Shown here: positions 24,082 to 33,442 of the stretch, piece by piece
Position numbering within the stretch: position 1 is the stretch's first letter
Layout: each line of letters opens with the position of its first letter
NCBI GenBank assembly: GCA_000434295.1
Contig: HF994935.1
Span: forward strand, 506,684-562,044
Direction of reading: 5' to 3'
Length of the DNA: 55,361 bases
Source of the DNA: Acetobacter sp. CAG:977
GTDB lineage: Bacteria; Pseudomonadota; Alphaproteobacteria; CAAGCB01; CAG-977
Program-made: the position numbers and the translations under genes
Notes under the pieces: model-generated
What the model was told of the DNA's origin: nothing
The model's database searches: none
What the model saw: the letters and a program-made list of their open reading frames with translations, nothing else

Positions 24082-25680
24082 ATGCTTACGGCTCAAGATT
24101 TGGAACAAATATCAAAAAGACGCACATTCGCGATTATTTCTCACCCTGACGCGGGGAAAACGACTCTGACGGAAAAACTGTTGCTGTTCGGAGGCGCCAT
24201 TCAGATGGCAGGCGCGGTCAAGGCTCGCGGAGAACAAAGAAGAGCGCGTTCCGACTGGATGAAAGTGGAACGCGAACGCGGTATTTCGGTTGCTTCGTCC
24301 GTGATGACTTATGAATATGCGGGGTGTACGTTTAATTTGCTGGATACGCCGGGGCACGAAGACTTCAGCGAAGACACTTATCGCGTTTTGACGGCAGTCG
24401 ATTCCGCCGTGATGGTCATTGACGCCGCCAAAGGTATCGAAGATCGGACGCGCAAGCTGTTTGAAGTCTGCCGTATGCGCGACGTTCCCATTATTACCTT
24501 TATCAACAAGATGGACCGCGAAGCTCAAGACCCGTTCGCTTTGTTGGAAGAAATCGAACAGACGCTTGCCTTGGACGTTTCTCCCGCCAGCTGGCCGATC
24601 GGTATGGGGCGCGATTTCAAAGGGTGCTACGATTTGTTAAACGATCGTTTGGTTTTGATGGACAGAAATGCCGATAAATCTCAGCTTCCGCAACCGGCAG
24701 AAACCTGTAACGGACTGGATGACGCAAAGCTGGACGCTTTGTTGCCCGAGGATGCCGTTTCAAAACTGCGCTCCGATGTTGAAATGGTCAGAGGATTGTG
24801 CCCTGCTTTTGACGTTAATGCTTATTTGGAAGGTTCCATGACGCCTGTCTTTTTCGGCAGTGCGGTCAATAATTTCGGCGTTCGCGAATTGATTGACGGG
24901 TTGGTCAGCTATGCGCCGTCTCCGCGTCCGCAACCGACGGCAACCAGAAAAGTCATGCCTGATGAAGACAAAGTTTCCGCGTTTGTTTTTAAAATACAGG
25001 CGAATATGGATCCGAAACACCGAGACAGGATTGCTTTTGTTCGTTTGTGTTCGGGGCATTTCCAACGCGGAATGAAGCTGTTGCACAATCGCAGCGGAAA
25101 GTATTTGCCGATTCACAATCCCGTCATGTTTTTGGCTCAAGAACGCGAATTGGCGCAAGAGGCTCTGCCCGGAGATATTTTGGGCATTCCCAACCACGGT
25201 AACTTGCGTATCGGCGATTCTTTAACGGAAGGGGAACATCTTGTTTTTACGGGCATTCCGACGTTTGCACCGGAATTGCTGCAAAAAATCAGGTCTGTGG
25301 ATCCGTTAAAAGCCAAGCATTTGGGCAAAGCCTTGCAACAAATTGCGGAAGAAGGCGGTGCCAGCGTTTTTCGCCCGTTAATCGGCACGGATTGGATTGT
25401 CGGCGTCGTCGGCAGTTTGCAATTTGACGTTTTGGCGGATCGTATCAGGACGGAATACGAGATTCCCGTTATTTTCGAACCGACGTCTCTTTATACGGCG
25501 CGTTGGGTCAAGGCGGACAATTCTTTGGATTTAAAGGCTTTTATAGATTCGAACAGGGCGTCCGTTGCGGAAGACCACGACGGCGAGCCCGTATTTTTGG
25601 CGCGCAACGCGTGGCATTTAAACAAGACGGCGGAAGATTACCCAAAGATTACGTTTTCGGCAACGCGTCAGAACGCATAA
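24082..25680 (+). CDS. prfC: Peptide chain release factor 3
   Basis: RF3 is a GTPase that recycles RF1 and RF2 from the ribosome after termination. From the ATG at 24082 the protein has 532 residues, close to the family length. The GTPase motifs are intact: SHPDAGKTTLTEKLL (P-loop), the switch region with GISVASSVM, DTPGHEDFSEDTYR (G3) and FINKMDRE (G4). The C-terminal domain with LQFDVLADRI is also typical. I prefer 24082, with AGG nine bases upstream, over an in-frame TTG at 24022 that would add an unusual 20-residue extension. Confidence 0.95.
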   Translation: MLTAQDLEQISKRRTFAIISHPDAGKTTLTEKLLLFGGAIQMAGAVKARGEQRRARSDWMKVERERGISVASSVMTYEYAGCTFNLLDTPGHEDFSEDTYRVLTAVDSAVMVIDAAKGIEDRTRKLFEVCRMRDVPIITFINKMDREAQDPFALLEEIEQTLALDVSPASWPIGMGRDFKGCYDLLNDRLVLMDRNADKSQLPQPAETCNGLDDAKLDALLPEDAVSKLRSDVEMVRGLCPAFDVNAYLEGSMTPVFFGSAVNNFGVRELIDGLVSYAPSPRPQPTATRKVMPDEDKVSAFVFKIQANMDPKHRDRIAFVRLCSGHFQRGMKLLHNRSGKYLPIHNPVMFLAQERELAQEALPGDILGIPNHGNLRIGDSLTEGEHLVFTGIPTFAPELLQKIRSVDPLKAKHLGKALQQIAEEGGASVFRPLIGTDWIVGVVGSLQFDVLADRIRTEYEIPVIFEPTSLYTARWVKADNSLDLKAFIDSNRASVAEDHDGEPVFLARNAWHLNKTAEDYPKITFSATRQNA

Positions 25681-25699
25681 GCCGAAACGCGGCATAAGG

Positions 25700-25726
25700 A
25701 AAAGCCCCGTTATTCGGGGCTTTTTT
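25700..25726. terminator. Bidirectional terminator after prfC, overlapping the next gene
   Basis: A 10-bp stem (25700-25709 with 25715-25724) with a five-base loop and a T-run follows prfC. Its right arm also encodes the last residues of the convergent minus-strand gene (its TAA stop lies in the loop). Confidence 0.9.
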
Positions 25727-26360
25727 CAATATCGGTTTTATTGTCGCTGGTTTTATTGCCGGTCGGGCTTTTTTCGTTATTTTGTTTTTCTGCCTGTTTT
25801 TTATCGGGGAAGGGCGGCTGTTTTTTGACGACGTTGTTAATGGCTTCGAACAGGGTAATCAGCTCTTGAGGGGGCGGGTCTGATTCCCTTAAATAGGGGT
25901 GCTTTGCCCAAGCCGTGGAGTGGACACTGAAATCTTTAAGATAGTCCAAACCGCAGACGGTGGCGGATTCGGGATATTTTTTAAAGGAGACGGATTCCAG
26001 TTTGATGCTGTCGGCGTATTTTAAAATTTTGTCTATATCTTCCTTGTTTTTCACTAAAAGGACGGAGGGCTTAAAGCTGTTGATCGGAGTTTGTCCCGAA
26101 TACCCGTAGGCTTCGCCTTTATCAGTAATCAGGATGCCGACGGCCTCGTTTCCAAATCCGCTTTCTCCGCATTTTGCCAGGATTTTTGTTTCGGGTACGG
26201 GGAGAACGAAATCATCCTCCGTTTGTTCGGGCAAGCCTAATTCCTGAATGTAGTAGGAAGCATCTCTGACGGGTTTTTGTCCCAGGGCAAAAGCGTATTC
26301 GGAACCGAAAAGACAGACCGAACAGCATGTAAGAAAGAATATCCTTTTGATGTTTAACAT
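25710..26360 (-). CDS. Exported protein of unknown function, about 216 residues
   Basis: From the ATG at 26360, preceded by AGGAAAG, the protein starts MLNIKRIFFLTCCSVCLFG and has a signal peptide ending near AFA, residues 23-25. The frame is open upstream to 26465, but the 35 extra residues are an A/T-driven low-complexity stretch with no good start. The mature part holds two cysteines (KCGESG and VCGLDYL) that could pair, a DUF-like alpha/beta core (VGILITDKGEAYGYSG), and a polar Asn/Lys-rich tail. I do not recognise the family. It is a single gene with a palindromic A/T hairpin 46 bases ahead of its start. Confidence 0.65.
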   Translation of the reverse strand: MLNIKRIFFLTCCSVCLFGSEYAFALGQKPVRDASYYIQELGLPEQTEDDFVLPVPETKILAKCGESGFGNEAVGILITDKGEAYGYSGQTPINSFKPSVLLVKNKEDIDKILKYADSIKLESVSFKKYPESATVCGLDYLKDFSVHSTAWAKHPYLRESDPPPQELITLFEAINNVVKKQPPFPDKKQAEKQNNEKSPTGNKTSDNKTDIEKSPE

Positions 26361-26406
26361 TTTCTTTCCTGTAGAGTTTTTAAAGAAGCTTTTCTTTTTC
26401 CAAAAA

Positions 26407-26435
26407 TTTTCCGAAAAAAATTTTTTTTCGGAAAA
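26407..26435. repeat. A/T-rich palindrome upstream of the 216-residue gene and malQ
   Basis: TTTTCCGAAAAAAA at 26407-26420 and its complement at 26422-26435 form a near-perfect palindrome of 29 bases with a CCG/CGG core. It lies between two divergent genes. It could be a protein-binding site or a leader hairpin of the minus-strand gene. There is no T-run suited to a terminator for either strand. Confidence 0.5.
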
Positions 26436-26522
26436 AAAGTCTGGTAAGGAAGAATAAAGTGTCATATATTAAAAATAAGTTTAGCATTTTATCGAAACAC
26501 TTCAATATCAAAGGGTGACGTA

Positions 26523-29201
26523 ATGGCGATTTTGAATGAATACGAACTGCATTTGTTGGCGGTTATGTCCGGGATAGCGCAACATGCTACGATAGAAAAC
26601 AAAAAGTCGTTATTGATTGCGTTGGATGTGTTGCCTGAACAAAAAGACATGTCCGATCAGGAATATGCGGGAATTATAAACAAGACTTTGAACAAGTCTT
26701 TGGACGATTTATACAAAAATCCGCTTCCTCCGATTTGTGTGTTGCGCAAGGATCGCCAGCGCAAGGTTGAGTTTGTCGTTCCGGTCGGCAAGGAAAATGA
26801 ATCGCTTTCATGGAAGGTTTCGGAAGAAAACGGTCAGGTTCATAACGGTCAGGTACGCATTTCCGACACTCAGCCCGTTTATGATATGGAAGGCAAGCTG
26901 ATGCGCCGCGAAGTCGACGGCGTTTTATATGAAAAGCGTTCTTTTGATATGCCTGCCGACATGGATATCGGTTATCATACATTGGAAATGGCGATTCCCG
27001 GTCAGCCTTTGGCAAAGACGGAAATGGTTTATGCCCCGACGAAATGCTATGACCCGATTGATATCGCGCACGGAGGCAAGGCTTGGGGCGTTCCCGTTCA
27101 ACTTTATGAACAGCGCTCTGATGAAAATCAGGGAATCGGCGATTTGTCGGATTTGGCGGAAATTGCCGATACGGTCGGCAAGCACGGCGCCGGCATATTG
27201 GGCGTGAACCCGTTGCATGCGATGTTCCAGAATGCCGCCGAAGAAGCCAGCCCGTATTCTCCTGCCAGCCGTACCTACTTTAATCATCTGTATTTGGACG
27301 TGACGGCGGTTCCCGATTTCGATAAGAGCGAGAATGCAAAACTGATTTATGACGCTCCGGAATATCAGGCGAAACGGCGCGCCGCTCAAGATTCAGTCGA
27401 TGTCGATTACACGGCCGCTTTTGAACTGAAAATGCCGATTTTGGAAGAATGCTATGCGACGTTCGTCAAAGAGGGCGACAAAGAACGCCACGATTCATTC
27501 CGTCGGTTCGTTGAAAAAGGCGGCGAACGTCTGAAGAATTTTGCATTGTGGCAGGCATTGTCGGAACATTTCTGCAAAGACGATCCGAAACTGCCCGATT
27601 GGCGCGATTGGCCGAAAGAATATCAGGATCCTCATACTCCCGAAGTAAAAGCCTTTGCCGAAACGCATAAGCAACGCATAGGTTTTTATACCTACTTGCA
27701 ATGGGAAACATTGCGCCAGATGGAAAACGTACAGGAAGTTTGCCACGCAAACGGCATGAAAATCGGTATGTACACCGATATCGCCGTCGGCAGTGCACCG
27801 TACGGATACGAAGGCTGGGGGTGTAAAGATTGGTTTATGAAGGCCTCTGCCGGCGCGCCTCCCGATGTATTAAGCCCGAACGGACAAAATTGGGAAGTAA
27901 TGGGATATAAGCCTAAGGCTTTGAAAGAACATAAGTATCAGCCGTTTATCGAAATGTTGCGCAGCAATATGCAAACAGCAGGCTGTACGCGTCTGGATCA
28001 CGTTCTTCAGCTGCAACGGTTGTATATGATTCCTCACGGTAAAACGGCAAAAGAAGGTGCCTTCGTCTATTATCCCGTTGACGATCTGATGGCGATTGCC
28101 GCTTTGGAAAGCCACAGAAACAAATGTATGCTGATCGGAGAAGACTTGGGGCAGTTGCCTCCGGGCTTCCAGGATAAGCTGATGGATCACGGCATTTTGT
28201 CATATCGCGTGTTGCCTTTTGAACGCGAATGGGGGTATCTGAACGGCGGCGATAACAATGCTTTCCGTCATCCCGAAGAATATCCGCAGTATTCAACGGC
28301 GGCTCCTTCGACTCACGATACGCCGTCTCTGGCCAGCCAATGGACGGCTCGCGACGTGCATTTGAAGGATTACTTGGGCTATTACGAAAGTGACGAACAG
28401 CGCAATAAAGATTTCCGTCAGTTCGAAACCGAACGTATGTCTTTGAACTATGCGTTGAATGAAAAAGGCTGCTGGCAGCGTGTCGGCGCACAGGCCGTAT
28501 GGGATCCCGCCCATGATACAAAATCTGTTCCGCCGAAATTCGAACAGGCTGTCGCCGACTATTTGGGACAGGCAAGGTCAGCAATGTTGCTGTTCCCGTT
28601 CGGCGATATGTTCCGCACGAACTATATGGGCAATATTCCCGGAACGCGTCAACGTCACGCTTCCAAGAGCTCTGCTGTGGAAAAAGTCTTTGAACCCGAT
28701 GGAGCCAGCCGTATCCCTTGGAAAAACTGGCGCCCGAAAATGCATGTCAAAGTCAATGAAATCAAAGAAATTCCTGTCTTTAAGGAAATTTCCGAGATTT
28801 TGAACGGATATCGTAAAAACGGTAACGAAAATTCAAATGTTAAAAATCCCGAAGTCCCCGAATTTAAACGCCCCGGACGGACGGAAGAAAAACAGCGTGA
28901 TCCGAAACGTATTGTTGCGTTGTATGAAGCTTTGGCAAACAGCGGATACTTTAAAGAACACGCTTATGACATTATCGCGGCGAAGTTTTCTTCAAAACAT
29001 CAACAGCGCGATATTCAGAAAACGGAAGAATTTAAAAAGACGCATGAAGAACGCCGTCAAAAGATTGAGGAACGCAAACGCCGTTATCAATCCGAAAAGG
29101 GGCAGGAACAAAATAATTCTTCTGCACAGCGCAAACCGCAGCAACGTTTATCAACGGAAGAACTGTTGTCCGTCAAATCAAATATGGCGGCGCGACGCTA
29201 A
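26523..29201 (+). CDS. malQ: 4-alpha-glucanotransferase (amylomaltase) with a C-terminal extension
   Basis: This GH77 enzyme transfers alpha-1,4-glucan chains between maltooligosaccharides in the cytoplasm. The 892-residue protein has a beta-rich N-terminal part (about 60-180) and a catalytic barrel from about 190 to 750. GIGDLSDLAEIAD, SPYSPASRTYFNHLYLD and GMYTDIAVG are standard family motifs. The nucleophile is Asp492 in TRLDHV, the acid/base Glu540 in GEDLG, and the third acid Asp599 in STHDT. The last 130 residues are a charged extension (with KTHEERRQKIEERKRRYQ) not usual in the family. The gene stands alone, with its own terminator. Confidence 0.92.
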   Translation: MAILNEYELHLLAVMSGIAQHATIENKKSLLIALDVLPEQKDMSDQEYAGIINKTLNKSLDDLYKNPLPPICVLRKDRQRKVEFVVPVGKENESLSWKVSEENGQVHNGQVRISDTQPVYDMEGKLMRREVDGVLYEKRSFDMPADMDIGYHTLEMAIPGQPLAKTEMVYAPTKCYDPIDIAHGGKAWGVPVQLYEQRSDENQGIGDLSDLAEIADTVGKHGAGILGVNPLHAMFQNAAEEASPYSPASRTYFNHLYLDVTAVPDFDKSENAKLIYDAPEYQAKRRAAQDSVDVDYTAAFELKMPILEECYATFVKEGDKERHDSFRRFVEKGGERLKNFALWQALSEHFCKDDPKLPDWRDWPKEYQDPHTPEVKAFAETHKQRIGFYTYLQWETLRQMENVQEVCHANGMKIGMYTDIAVGSAPYGYEGWGCKDWFMKASAGAPPDVLSPNGQNWEVMGYKPKALKEHKYQPFIEMLRSNMQTAGCTRLDHVLQLQRLYMIPHGKTAKEGAFVYYPVDDLMAIAALESHRNKCMLIGEDLGQLPPGFQDKLMDHGILSYRVLPFEREWGYLNGGDNNAFRHPEEYPQYSTAAPSTHDTPSLASQWTARDVHLKDYLGYYESDEQRNKDFRQFETERMSLNYALNEKGCWQRVGAQAVWDPAHDTKSVPPKFEQAVADYLGQARSAMLLFPFGDMFRTNYMGNIPGTRQRHASKSSAVEKVFEPDGASRIPWKNWRPKMHVKVNEIKEIPVFKEISEILNGYRKNGNENSNVKNPEVPEFKRPGRTEEKQRDPKRIVALYEALANSGYFKEHAYDIIAAKFSSKHQQRDIQKTEEFKKTHEERRQKIEERKRRYQSEKGQEQNNSSAQRKPQQRLSTEELLSVKSNMAARR

Positions 29202-29214
29202 AAAAACGAACATT

Positions 29215-29242
29215 AAAAAGGCTGCCGAAAGGCAGCCTTTTT
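29215..29242. terminator. Bidirectional terminator after malQ
   Basis: A 12-bp stem (29215-29226 with 29231-29242) with a GAAA tetraloop has A-runs and T-runs at its ends and serves both malQ and the convergent lipoprotein gene. Confidence 0.92.
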
Positions 29243-29245
29243 ATT

Positions 29246-29911
29246 TTAGGGAATACCGGCGAAATCTTTCAGAATATCGGAAACATCGTCATTGGAACCG
29301 GTAATCAAGTATTGCAATAACAACAGATCGCAATTCGTTTCCGAACAGGCATTTTTTTCGTTTCCGCGAATAACGCCTGCCAAAGTTAAATTATTTCCGT
29401 CATTTTTGAAGATCAATCCTGTTTCAGGAGCATTTGGCAGCTGATACGAAAAAGACAGGCTGTTTTCAAAACCGCTGATGTTAGAAGCGCAAGAAAAAGC
29501 GGCTTTCGAATTTTCATTTTTTGCAAATTGATATTGAACTGCCAAAAACTTTCCGTAGTTCATGGGAAATTCCAAATTTTTATTTACGGATTTTAAGGCG
29601 TTTCGGATAAGAGCGGCTTCTTTTATATTTACGTTTTTTTCAAATCCCGCACATTTTAAATTCTTTAATCTGAACAAGACGGATTTTTCTTGTTTTTCGG
29701 TCAGGTCGGTATTGGCGGGAGAATTTTTTTTGCCGGCTTTTATCAGCATGGCGACATATTTTGCCGTATCAAACGAAGAATCTTTTTCGCTTGCCTGAGG
29801 CGCGGCTGAACTGAAATTTCCCCCTTCATACCAGGATTGCGGTCCGAAATTAAAAGTGACGGAACAACCGCAAAGTAAAAGGAAGGATAAAGCGGAAATT
29901 TTTTTATTCAT
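29246..29911 (-). CDS. Putative lipoprotein of unknown function
   Basis: The 221-residue protein starts MNKKISALSFLLLCGCSVTF; LLCGC is a lipobox, with Cys16 as the lipidated residue. The mature part is rich in Ser, Asn and Lys and looks beta-rich near the end (GLIFKNDGNNLTLAGVIRGN). Four further cysteines are present, two in KNACSETNCDLLL. I do not recognise it. It begins seven bases after the mutL stop on the same strand and is the last gene of the ribF-to-mutL run. Confidence 0.68.
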   Translation of the reverse strand: MNKKISALSFLLLCGCSVTFNFGPQSWYEGGNFSSAAPQASEKDSSFDTAKYVAMLIKAGKKNSPANTDLTEKQEKSVLFRLKNLKCAGFEKNVNIKEAALIRNALKSVNKNLEFPMNYGKFLAVQYQFAKNENSKAAFSCASNISGFENSLSFSYQLPNAPETGLIFKNDGNNLTLAGVIRGNEKNACSETNCDLLLLQYLITGSNDDVSDILKDFAGIP

Positions 29912-29918
29912 GTCAGAA

Positions 29919-31766
29919 TTACTCCCGTCTGCCGAACAGTTTTTCGATATCTTTCAGTTTTAGTTCAATGTAGGTCGGTCTGCCGTGAATGCATTGTCCG
30001 GAAAAGGGGACGGCTTCCATCTTACGTAACAAAGCGTTCATTTCCGATACGTCCAATTTTCTTCCGGCGCGAACGGAACCGTGGCAAGCCATTGTGGCAC
30101 AGACATCTTTGATTTTGTCTTTCAAAGAAACGGCTTCGCCCCATTCCAAAAGGGAATCTGCCAGATCGGTAATTAAATTTCGGACATTGGTTTCGCCCAG
30201 CACTGCGGGGATTCCGCGCACCAAAACGGCATCTTCTCCGAAGCGTTCCAGCAACAATCCCGTTTTTTGAAGTTCGGGAGCTTTTTGAATTAACGCGTTT
30301 AATTTTTCATTTCCGACTTCTACGACTTCGGGGATCAGCAAATACTGAGAAGCCGCATTTCCTGTTTGATAATTTTTGTTGATTTCCTCATACGTCAGGC
30401 GTTCATGAGCGGCATGTTGGTCAACGATGACGATTCCGTCTTTTGTTTGAGCGATAATATACGTTTTGTGCAGTTGTGCCCGAGCCAGTCCCAAAGGCGG
30501 AAAAGTTTCCTCGTTCCCTGTATTTGCATAAGGGGGGAGGGAGGCTGATTCAACATATTGCGGCGTCGGCACCGAAAAAGTTTCGGATTGCTCAAACAGT
30601 CCGTAATTGACGGCGACGGGTGATTTTGGCAGTTTTCTCGACGGAAAGGCGCGGACAGGGTTCGGATAATCATAGGAGCGTTTAAAAACGGGGAAGGGCT
30701 GAGGTTCCGAAACGGGATAAGCTCCCGTTTCCGCGATGTTGAGGGCTTCTGTCGCCAAAGAGGAGGATGTTTTGTGTCCTGCTTCCGTCAACGCTTGACG
30801 AATGGCGGTAATGACCAGTGCACGGACGGTTTGGGGCGAACGGAAACGGACTTCTGATTTTGCGGGATGGACATTAACGTCGACATCGGTCGGCGGGATA
30901 TCCAAAAACAAAAGCAGGGAAGGAAACCTGTCGGAAGCCAACAATCCCTGATAAGCGGCTTTAACGGCGCCGTTCAGCTGTTTGTCACGGACGGGGCGTC
31001 CGTTGACATAAAAATATTGGTCGGCAGAAGTTGCTTTGTTTAAGGTCGGCAATCCGACATAACCGTTTAAACGAATGTCTTCCCGTTCGGCGGTTAATTG
31101 TATGGAGTTGTCGGCGAATTCGTTGCCCAAGACTTGGCGGACGCGCTCGATTTTTTGGTTTTCCGCAACGGCTTTAAAATTCAGGCGCGTTTTTTTTTCG
31201 TCGGTAAGGCTGAAAGAAACGTCCGGATGTGCCAAAGCTAATTTTTTTAAAATATCTGCAATATAATTTTCTTCGGTCTGAGCGGATTTTAAAAATTTTA
31301 AGCGGGCAGGGACGGCATAGAACAAATCGCGGACTTCGACTTTTGTTCCGACGGGAGCGGCAGCAGGCTCAGGCTCACCTTTTTGTCCGCCTTCGACCGA
31401 CAAAGACCAAGCCGTATCGGCTTCTTTTGTTTTTGAGGTCAGCGTCATTCTGGAAACGGACGCGATGGAAGGCAAAGCTTCGCCTCGAAAACCGAAGAAG
31501 TTGATGCAAAACAAATCATCTGTCGGCAATTTTGACGTTGCGTGGCGTTCCACGCTTAAAGAAAGTTCGTCGGCGCTCATTCCTTTGCCGTTATCCGACA
31601 CGCATAAGGCGGCTTTACCGCCTTCGGAAAGGACAACGTCGATTTTTGTTGCGCCGGCGTCCAAAGCGTTTTCGACCAGCTCTTTTACCGCGGCGGCGGG
31701 TCGTTCGACCACTTCGCCGGCAGCGATGCGGTTGACCAGCGTCGGCGGTAAAAGGCGGATCGTCAT
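29919..31766 (-). CDS. mutL: DNA mismatch repair protein MutL (endonuclease type)
   Basis: MutL couples mismatch recognition by MutS to strand incision. The 615-residue protein has the N-terminal GHKL ATPase (about 1-330) with ELVENALDAGATKIDV, DNGKGM, and GFRGEALPSIASVS. A variable linker (about 340-430) precedes the C-terminal dimerisation and endonuclease domain, where DQHAAHERLTYEE matches the metal-binding DQHAx2Ex4E motif, along with ACHGSVRAGRKL and CIHGRP. The motif set suggests an active nuclease, as in most bacteria that lack MutH. The gene follows pgi by four bases. Confidence 0.95.
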   Translation of the reverse strand: MTIRLLPPTLVNRIAAGEVVERPAAAVKELVENALDAGATKIDVVLSEGGKAALCVSDNGKGMSADELSLSVERHATSKLPTDDLFCINFFGFRGEALPSIASVSRMTLTSKTKEADTAWSLSVEGGQKGEPEPAAAPVGTKVEVRDLFYAVPARLKFLKSAQTEENYIADILKKLALAHPDVSFSLTDEKKTRLNFKAVAENQKIERVRQVLGNEFADNSIQLTAEREDIRLNGYVGLPTLNKATSADQYFYVNGRPVRDKQLNGAVKAAYQGLLASDRFPSLLLFLDIPPTDVDVNVHPAKSEVRFRSPQTVRALVITAIRQALTEAGHKTSSSLATEALNIAETGAYPVSEPQPFPVFKRSYDYPNPVRAFPSRKLPKSPVAVNYGLFEQSETFSVPTPQYVESASLPPYANTGNEETFPPLGLARAQLHKTYIIAQTKDGIVIVDQHAAHERLTYEEINKNYQTGNAASQYLLIPEVVEVGNEKLNALIQKAPELQKTGLLLERFGEDAVLVRGIPAVLGETNVRNLITDLADSLLEWGEAVSLKDKIKDVCATMACHGSVRAGRKLDVSEMNALLRKMEAVPFSGQCIHGRPTYIELKLKDIEKLFGRRE

Positions 31767-31770
31767 AAGA

Positions 31771-33414
31771 TTACAGACCTTCTCTTAAAGCACGGGCGGC
31801 GTTAATCAAGCCGTTCGTCGAAGAATCGTGCGTCGTAACCGTTTTATTGCCTTTGATTTCGGGCAGAATCTTTTTCGCCAGCTGTTTGCCCAGTTCAACA
31901 CCCCACTGGTCATAGCTGTTTACGTTCCAGATGACGCCTTGGACAAAGATTTTATGTTCGTACATGGCGATCAGTTTTCCCAAAGTTCTGGGGTCGAAAC
32001 GCGTAACGACGATGACGTTTGAAGGACGGTTGCCCTGAAAGATTTTATGGTTCAGCAAGGCTTCGATTTTTTCTGCGCTTAAGCCCTGTTCCTGCAATTC
32101 GGCGCGGACTTCGGCGGCTGTTTTGCCTTTCATCAACGCTTCGGCCTGAGCAAAAACGTTTGACAGCAAAATCGGGTGATGGTCGCCGCTTTCGTTCAAA
32201 GACACCGCGGGAACGATAAAGTCGCACGGAATTAAGTGCGTGCCCTGATGAATCAGCTGATAGAACGAATGCTGTCCGTTTGTTCCCGGTTCGCCGAACA
32301 GGATCGGTCCCGTGGTGTAGCAGACGGGTTTTCCTTCTTTTGTAACGCCTTTACCGTTGGATTCCATGTCGGCTTGTTGCAAATAAGCGGGCAGGCGGTG
32401 CAGGTACTGGTCATAAGGCAGGACGGCATAGGCTTCCGCGCCGAAGAAATTATGGTACCAAACGCCCAGCAATCCCAAGATGACGGGGATATTTTCGTTT
32501 AGCGGCGCCGTACGGAAATGTTCATCCATTTCAAAAGCACCGTTCAGCAATTCTTCAAAATTTTCAAAACCGACGGCGATCGCAATCGACAATCCGATTG
32601 CCGACCACAAAGAATAACGTCCGCCGACCCAATCCCAGAATTCAAACATATTAGCGGGATCAATGCCGAATTTTTTGACTTCTTCGGTGTTGGTAGACAG
32701 CGCGACGAAATGTTTTGCGACGGCATGCTCGCCCAAGGCTTTGACCAACCAATCACGCGCCGTTTTTGCGTTTGTCAGCGTTTCCTGCGTCGTAAAAGTT
32801 TTGGACGCAACAATGAACAGCGTCGTTTCGGGAGTCAGTTTTTTTAAAGTTTCTGCCATGTGCGTTCCGTCAACGTTTGAAACGAAATGAACGTTCAGAC
32901 CGTCTTTTCCGTAATGTTTCAAAGCTTCGACGACCATGACGGGACCCAAATCGGAACCGCCGATACCGATATTGACGACGTCGGTAATTTCTTTGCCTGT
33001 TTTACCTTTCCACTCGCCCGAACGGACGGCTTCCGAAAAGGTTTTCATCTTTTCAAGGACGGCTTTGATTTGAGGCATGACGTTTTTGCCGTCAACGAAA
33101 ACGGGTCTGTCGGAACGGTTGCGCAAAGCGGTATGCAGAACGGCGCGATTTTCGGTAACGTTGATTTTTTCGCCGTTGAACATTTTTTCGCGCATGGCTT
33201 CGACGCCGGTTTCCTTTGCCAGTTCAATCAACAAAGACATGGTTTCTTTCGTGATGCGGTTTTTGGAATAATCGACCAGAAAATCCCCCAAAGAAACGGA
33301 AAATTCGTTAAAGCGTTCAGGGTCTTCGGCGAACATGTCGCGCATTTGCAATCCGCGGACGGCAGCGTAATTTTTTTCCAGTGCTTTCCAAGCATTCAAA
33401 TCGGTCAGTGTCAT
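31771..33414 (-). CDS. pgi: Glucose-6-phosphate isomerase
   Basis: Pgi interconverts glucose 6-phosphate and fructose 6-phosphate in glycolysis and gluconeogenesis. The 547-residue length is standard. Signatures include GIGGSDLGPVMVVEAL, the SKTFTTQET motif that binds phosphate, FEFWDWVGGRYSLWSAIGLS, and the C-terminal GVELGKQLAKKILPEI with DSSTNGLIN. It lies 28 bases after the M16 pair and four bases before mutL, so it belongs to the long minus-strand run although its function is unrelated. Confidence 0.97.
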   Translation of the reverse strand: MTLTDLNAWKALEKNYAAVRGLQMRDMFAEDPERFNEFSVSLGDFLVDYSKNRITKETMSLLIELAKETGVEAMREKMFNGEKINVTENRAVLHTALRNRSDRPVFVDGKNVMPQIKAVLEKMKTFSEAVRSGEWKGKTGKEITDVVNIGIGGSDLGPVMVVEALKHYGKDGLNVHFVSNVDGTHMAETLKKLTPETTLFIVASKTFTTQETLTNAKTARDWLVKALGEHAVAKHFVALSTNTEEVKKFGIDPANMFEFWDWVGGRYSLWSAIGLSIAIAVGFENFEELLNGAFEMDEHFRTAPLNENIPVILGLLGVWYHNFFGAEAYAVLPYDQYLHRLPAYLQQADMESNGKGVTKEGKPVCYTTGPILFGEPGTNGQHSFYQLIHQGTHLIPCDFIVPAVSLNESGDHHPILLSNVFAQAEALMKGKTAAEVRAELQEQGLSAEKIEALLNHKIFQGNRPSNVIVVTRFDPRTLGKLIAMYEHKIFVQGVIWNVNSYDQWGVELGKQLAKKILPEIKGNKTVTTHDSSTNGLINAARALREGL

Positions 33415-33442
33415 GATTTATACTCCGAAAAATAAAGATTTT

